Part shown: one piece after another, positions 60,640-64,000 of the stretch
How the letters are laid out: each line of letters opens with the position of its first letter
How positions within the stretch are numbered: the stretch's first letter is position 1
Assembly (NCBI GenBank): GCA_032717465.1
Contig: CM064697.1
Coordinates: forward strand, 4,715,001 to 4,779,000
Reading direction: 5' to 3'
From: Coenobita brevimanus
Lineage: Eukaryota > Arthropoda > Malacostraca > Decapoda > Coenobitidae
DNA: 64,000 nt
Notes under the pieces: generated by a model
What the model saw: the letters and a program-made list of their open reading frames with translations, nothing else
Databases searched by the model: none
What the model was told of the DNA's origin: nothing
Position numbers and translations under genes: made by a program

Positions 60640-63170
60640 GCATTCTCAGATAAACCAAGCAAGAGATGAGAGTAAAAAGGATCCCTTCTATTGTGACTTG
60701 GTAGATGTAGAAGAATTGAAAATGTTGGCAGAAAGAGTTAAGACGTTACAGGAAGAATTCTTAGAGATTAAAAGAGAATTACATATAAGAAGAAAAAGAA
60801 TGAAGAATTTTTAAAAAGGAATGAAGAACTGACAATGGTGGTGAACAAAAACGATGCTGAAATACGTGAAATGTCAGCAGATATAAGTGACTTGAAAAAC
60901 AAAAATGAGAGAAATGAGTACTGAAGTGGTAAATTACCAGCAAATGTTAAGCAAAATGGAAAAGGATAAGAAGTAATAAAGCAGGCAAACAATATACTCT
61001 GGTATTACAAAAGAAAAAAGCGTTTGAGGAATCTGTTGATGCAGTTTGCACAGTAAAGGAGGAGGTGAAAACAACTTATGCTCAGGTCTTAAAAGAAAAG
61101 GATGAAATAAAGGGCAGACAAAGCGACTCACCCCATAGGATTTGAAAATTTAAATATCAAGCAGGAAGTTAAGGAAGAACAGTAAAAGTCCTGTGATTTG
61201 AATGGCAAGGGACTGAGGGTCTTTTGAACTACTGTTTTTTCGAACTGTTGGGAGGGACCTCTGAAACCATTAGAAACATGTAAATGATCATTAATTAAAC
61301 ACCCAAAATGATATGGGTTATTGTTTTACTCACTGGAAATGCATAGAAATATAGCTGAATACCGTACAGTAGTTGCAGGCAGGTACAACCAAAGACAAAA
61401 GTTGCATTGCTGTTTTGTCCAAAGATTAGGTATAACACGTGAAACATTATGAGAGCTCTTCCACAGTTACATATTCGTGGTTGGCTAGACTGACTTCCTC
61501 AAGCTTCATAACCACTGCTGACAGGATGATGGTACAAATGAACCCAGGAAATACAGAAACCTTAACATCTACTCACGTGAATTACTGAGTCTGAATATTG
61601 TATGACAGATGAAATGTGAATGGTCAGGTGATGACTGCCCAGCCATTTCATCTTAAACCTTACCACACCATCAAGCAGACCTGCTATACTGTACTTTGGT
61701 ATGGAGAGGTCAAGCAACATGCATCCAACTATTAGGGAGATGAGAGGCGGCATGATGTCCCTTCACTTCCAGGAAGTGAATCCTGTACGGACAGCTCAAA
61801 TACAGGGTGTGAGCAGAACTGTAGAAAGGTGGATTCGGCAAACTCAGGTGGACAGCACAACAGAGAAACGTCATCGTTCAGGTCGTCCTCAAGCTAACAC
61901 ACCACTACATGACCAGGAAACAATGGTTGAAGTAGCACCTGCAAGCACTGCTTATGGCATTAGAGATGAACTGCACCTAGAATGAAGTACACAAACGGTT
62001 GTGCAAAGACTCTGCTCATCTGGTTTGTGTTCAAACTCGTCTGTGGGATTCAGTTTGCCATTCAAAAAATAATACTGCAATTCTGTCTTCATATGTAGAA
62101 TATTTTAGTCAATTTTGTTTTATAAAACTGCCAAATAATGACAATCCCAGCTCATAATTATTAACTTAATTAGCTACTGTACTTTATAACTTACTTACAG
62201 TAATGAAGATGAAGAAATTATTTCTGGACATTTATTAAGCTATATGAATGGCAATGCTGCTGAAGTGGTAATAATAAAAATATGAGAAACGATTCATATA
62301 TATCAAACAGAAATGGCAGTCTGAAAGACATAATATACAGGCTGGTTTCATTTAGTTAATAAAAATAAAGCCTACTCTCACCCACAGGCTGGTAACCTGG
62401 AGCAAATAGCGACTCATGTCAGTGTTACCAAATGTCTGTATGAAACAAAACAGAATACGGTACATAAAAACTTTAGTCTTTCAGCAGATGTTTTCACCAA
62501 ATTTCATGACAAGACTTTTGTTTTTGACTGTATAACGAAGTCCAAGAGCAAATCCATGCCAGAAAAATCCACAGATAAAGCCCAGAGAAAAAATCCACTT
62601 GAAAAAGTCCGTCAAAAAAAATTTGGAATATTGGCATAATCAGATTACTGGTGGTAGGATTAAAGGACTTTTACTGTAATTAGGAAAAATCCAAAATGAC
62701 TAAGGGAGACAGTTGACAAGAACAAATCAATAATAACAGTAGACAAGGAAGAAGAAGAAATGAAGAATTAAATAATCAGAGACAAGACTGATATGTGCAT
62801 TATCTTGAAAAGATACTGAGGAATTTCACAGAGTAGGAAAATATGAATGTGGTAGGCACAGGCCAATAAAAGTAACATTCCAAAGCTCAAATGTAATGGA
62901 AGATGTAATGGAAATGCCAAAAAAAAAAAAAAAAATACACGAAGAGGAAGAAATGAAGAACACAACCATGGATAAGAAGATGCATAAACAAAAAAGATAG
63001 GGTAATATTAAAAGAAAACTTGAAGAAGCAAAAAGGAAAAATAATGAGAGGACTGAAGAAGAAGAATGGCATTTTCTTCAAGTTAGTAGGGTTACAAGTG
63101 AGAAAGTGGCATATAAACTGAGGAGCCAATTGAATGACAAACTAGTAAACTAAACAGAGAGAAAATATGA
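60640..63170 (+). pseudogene. Decayed coiled-coil ORF1 of a non-LTR retrotransposon, interrupted
   Basis: Successive frames give DPFYCDLVDVEELKMLAERV, KTLQEEFLEIKREL, then EEFLKRNEELTMVVNKND, AEIREMSADISDLKNKNE, and KAFEESVDAVCTVKEEVKTT, YAQVLKEKDEIKGR (60690-61140), all strongly coiled-coil. After an insertion-rich gap (about 61200-62520) the coding sense resumes at 62818 with EEFHRVGKYECGRHRPIKVT, FQSSNVMEDVMEM, an RRM-like block seen in LINE ORF1 proteins, then at 63000-63120 with WHFLQVSRVTSEKVAYKLRS. I count several frameshifts. The family is not identified. Confidence 0.5.
61690..62050 (+). pseudogene. Tc1-like transposase N-terminal fragment
   Basis: The frame at 61701-61985 (TIREMRGGMMSLHF, then VRTAQIQGVSRTVERWIRQT, STTEKRHRSGRPQANTPLHD) is the paired-like HTH and GRP hook of a Tc1 transposase. 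Past a TGA it continues with STQTVVQRLCSSGLCSN. The catalytic domain is absent. It is a different family from the element at 34789-36186. Confidence 0.75.
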
Positions 63171-63189
63171 AAACAGTAAAATGAAAATA

Positions 63190-63611
63190 CAGTAAGACCC
63201 CACTATAACGGACAAATTCCCAAAAATGCGAAATTCCAATAAAAGCGACATCCGGACTTCCCTCTGCTAATCCGGACTTTTTCCGATATATCAGACATTA
63301 GTCCAGATCACGTGAACGGTTTTTAAACTGTTTTGACTACCATTGTGGTACTGTACTGTGTTTTAACTTCACTACATTAATCAAATGGTATAATATATGT
63401 AATAATACAGTACTGTACACTGATAAACATGTCTTTTATTTACCTTATTGTGGTGAACATAGCTGAAGTGATCAGGCAGTCTGGACTGCTTCTGACTTTA
63501 TCGGACTTTTTCCAATACAGTACCGTATATAGGAATTTAGTCTGGTGGCTCCTCGAGTCCAATAAAAGCAAATTCCGGTCTATTGAAGTCCGTTATATTG
63601 AGGTTTTACTG
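63190..63611. mobile_element. TA-target MITE, 422 bp
   Basis: Flanked by TA (63188-63189, 63612-63613). The left end is CAGTAAGACCCCACTATAAC and the complement of the right end is CAGTAAAACCTCAATATAAC. CAGTAAAACCTC...TATAACG is the typical pogo/Tigger-type end. It interrupts the decayed coiled-coil region. No transposase. Confidence 0.8.
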
Positions 63612-63639
63612 TACTGTATTCGAATGTACATGGTTTAGT

Positions 63640-63895
63640 TTCCAAATAACAGAGTTAGAAGATACAAGACAAGATCCCTTGGGTAATCTGTCTCGCGGAA
63701 ATGAAGTTAGATATTAATATAGCAAATGATACATTAAATACAGAAAATTATAGGAAAGATAGAGAAATCAAGCAAGGGCGAGAAGCAATGATACTAACAA
63801 GTAAAGAACTGCAAACAGAGCAGACTTATGTAAATTTATCAGAAGAAGTAAAATTAATAGCAGTACAAATACAAACCAAATGGAGACAATTATAG
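63640..63895 (+). pseudogene. Coiled-coil coding fragment, right of the MITE
   Basis: MKLDINIANDTLNTENYRKD, then REIKQGREAMILTSKELQTE, QTYVNLSEEVKLIAVQIQTK and a stop. It is Lys/Glu-rich and probably a continuation of the decayed ORF1 at 60640-63170. No domain is recognised. Confidence 0.35.
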
Positions 63896-63896
63896 C

Positions 63897-63900
<4 letters not shown>

Positions 63901-63942
<42 letters not shown>
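63901..63942. repeat. (TA)n microsatellite
   Basis: About 42 bp of TA. The last 58 bases of the window after it carry no recognised feature. Confidence 0.9.
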
Positions 63943-63945
<3 letters not shown>

Positions 63946-64000
63946 TCCTCAAACGAGGACCTGGGAGATGGACAAATACATGAAGTTGGTAGAGAATACA

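Overview
This is a eukaryotic window, most likely from an arthropod and probably a decapod crustacean. I infer that from split genes with GT-AG introns, very long dinucleotide arrays, dense RTE-like LINE/SINE families and arthropod-like proteins. It is not prokaryotic, and I see no operon, CRISPR array or rRNA/tRNA gene. Most long open frames are microsatellite translations or decayed transposon fragments.

Two host genes can be read. On the + strand, three exons (10045-10164, 17279-17572, 22574/22583-23022) join in phase. They encode a roughly 285-residue Pro/Ser/Gly-rich C-terminal tail ending in an acidic, leucine-containing region. It resembles the transactivation tail of a Rel/Dorsal-type factor, but that identification is tentative. 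On the - strand, four exons (60033-60169, 57859-57968, 52190-52334, 50558-50641) join in phase and encode the C-terminal three quarters of LSM12, followed by a probable 2.5 kb 3' UTR down to an AATAAA near 48010. The two genes converge. The first exons of both lie outside the window or are not recognisable.

The rest is transposon strata. 1-10044 holds a hAT MITE, microsatellites, an almost full-length RTE-like LINE (LINE-A, 1086-4316), and a satellite-bearing element (about 6295-7640) carrying a nested hAT MITE and a 5S-rRNA-derived SINE. The first intron of the + gene (10165-17278) holds a 5'-truncated CR1/Jockey-like LINE, itself hit by a 53-bp LINE-A tail, then a second LINE-A and a SINE. 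The second intron holds Tigger-like elements and SINEs. 24-34 kb is rich in microsatellites, including an uninterrupted (AC)n of about 397 units, with SINEs, a LINE fragment with a zinc finger, and TA-target MITEs. 34789-36186 is a decayed Tc1/mariner element with DD35E spacing. 37-40 kb holds SINEs and a hAT element with an intact 8-bp target duplication. 40.9-47.4 kb is a near-complete I-like LINE on the - strand. The LSM12 introns hold LINE-D and SINE-B fragments, a LINE-B split by a piggyBac derivative at TTAA, a foldback MITE with 101-bp arms, and tandem duplications. The right end holds a decayed LINE ORF1 and a Tc1 fragment.

The most striking result is modularity. One 5' module, with a 13-bp hairpin, heads two LINEs and two SINE families. 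One 35-bp 3' end plus tetranucleotide tail closes LINE-A, SINE-B, a 5S-headed SINE and a bare 53-bp insertion. This looks like a LINE and its set of parasites sharing cis-acting ends.
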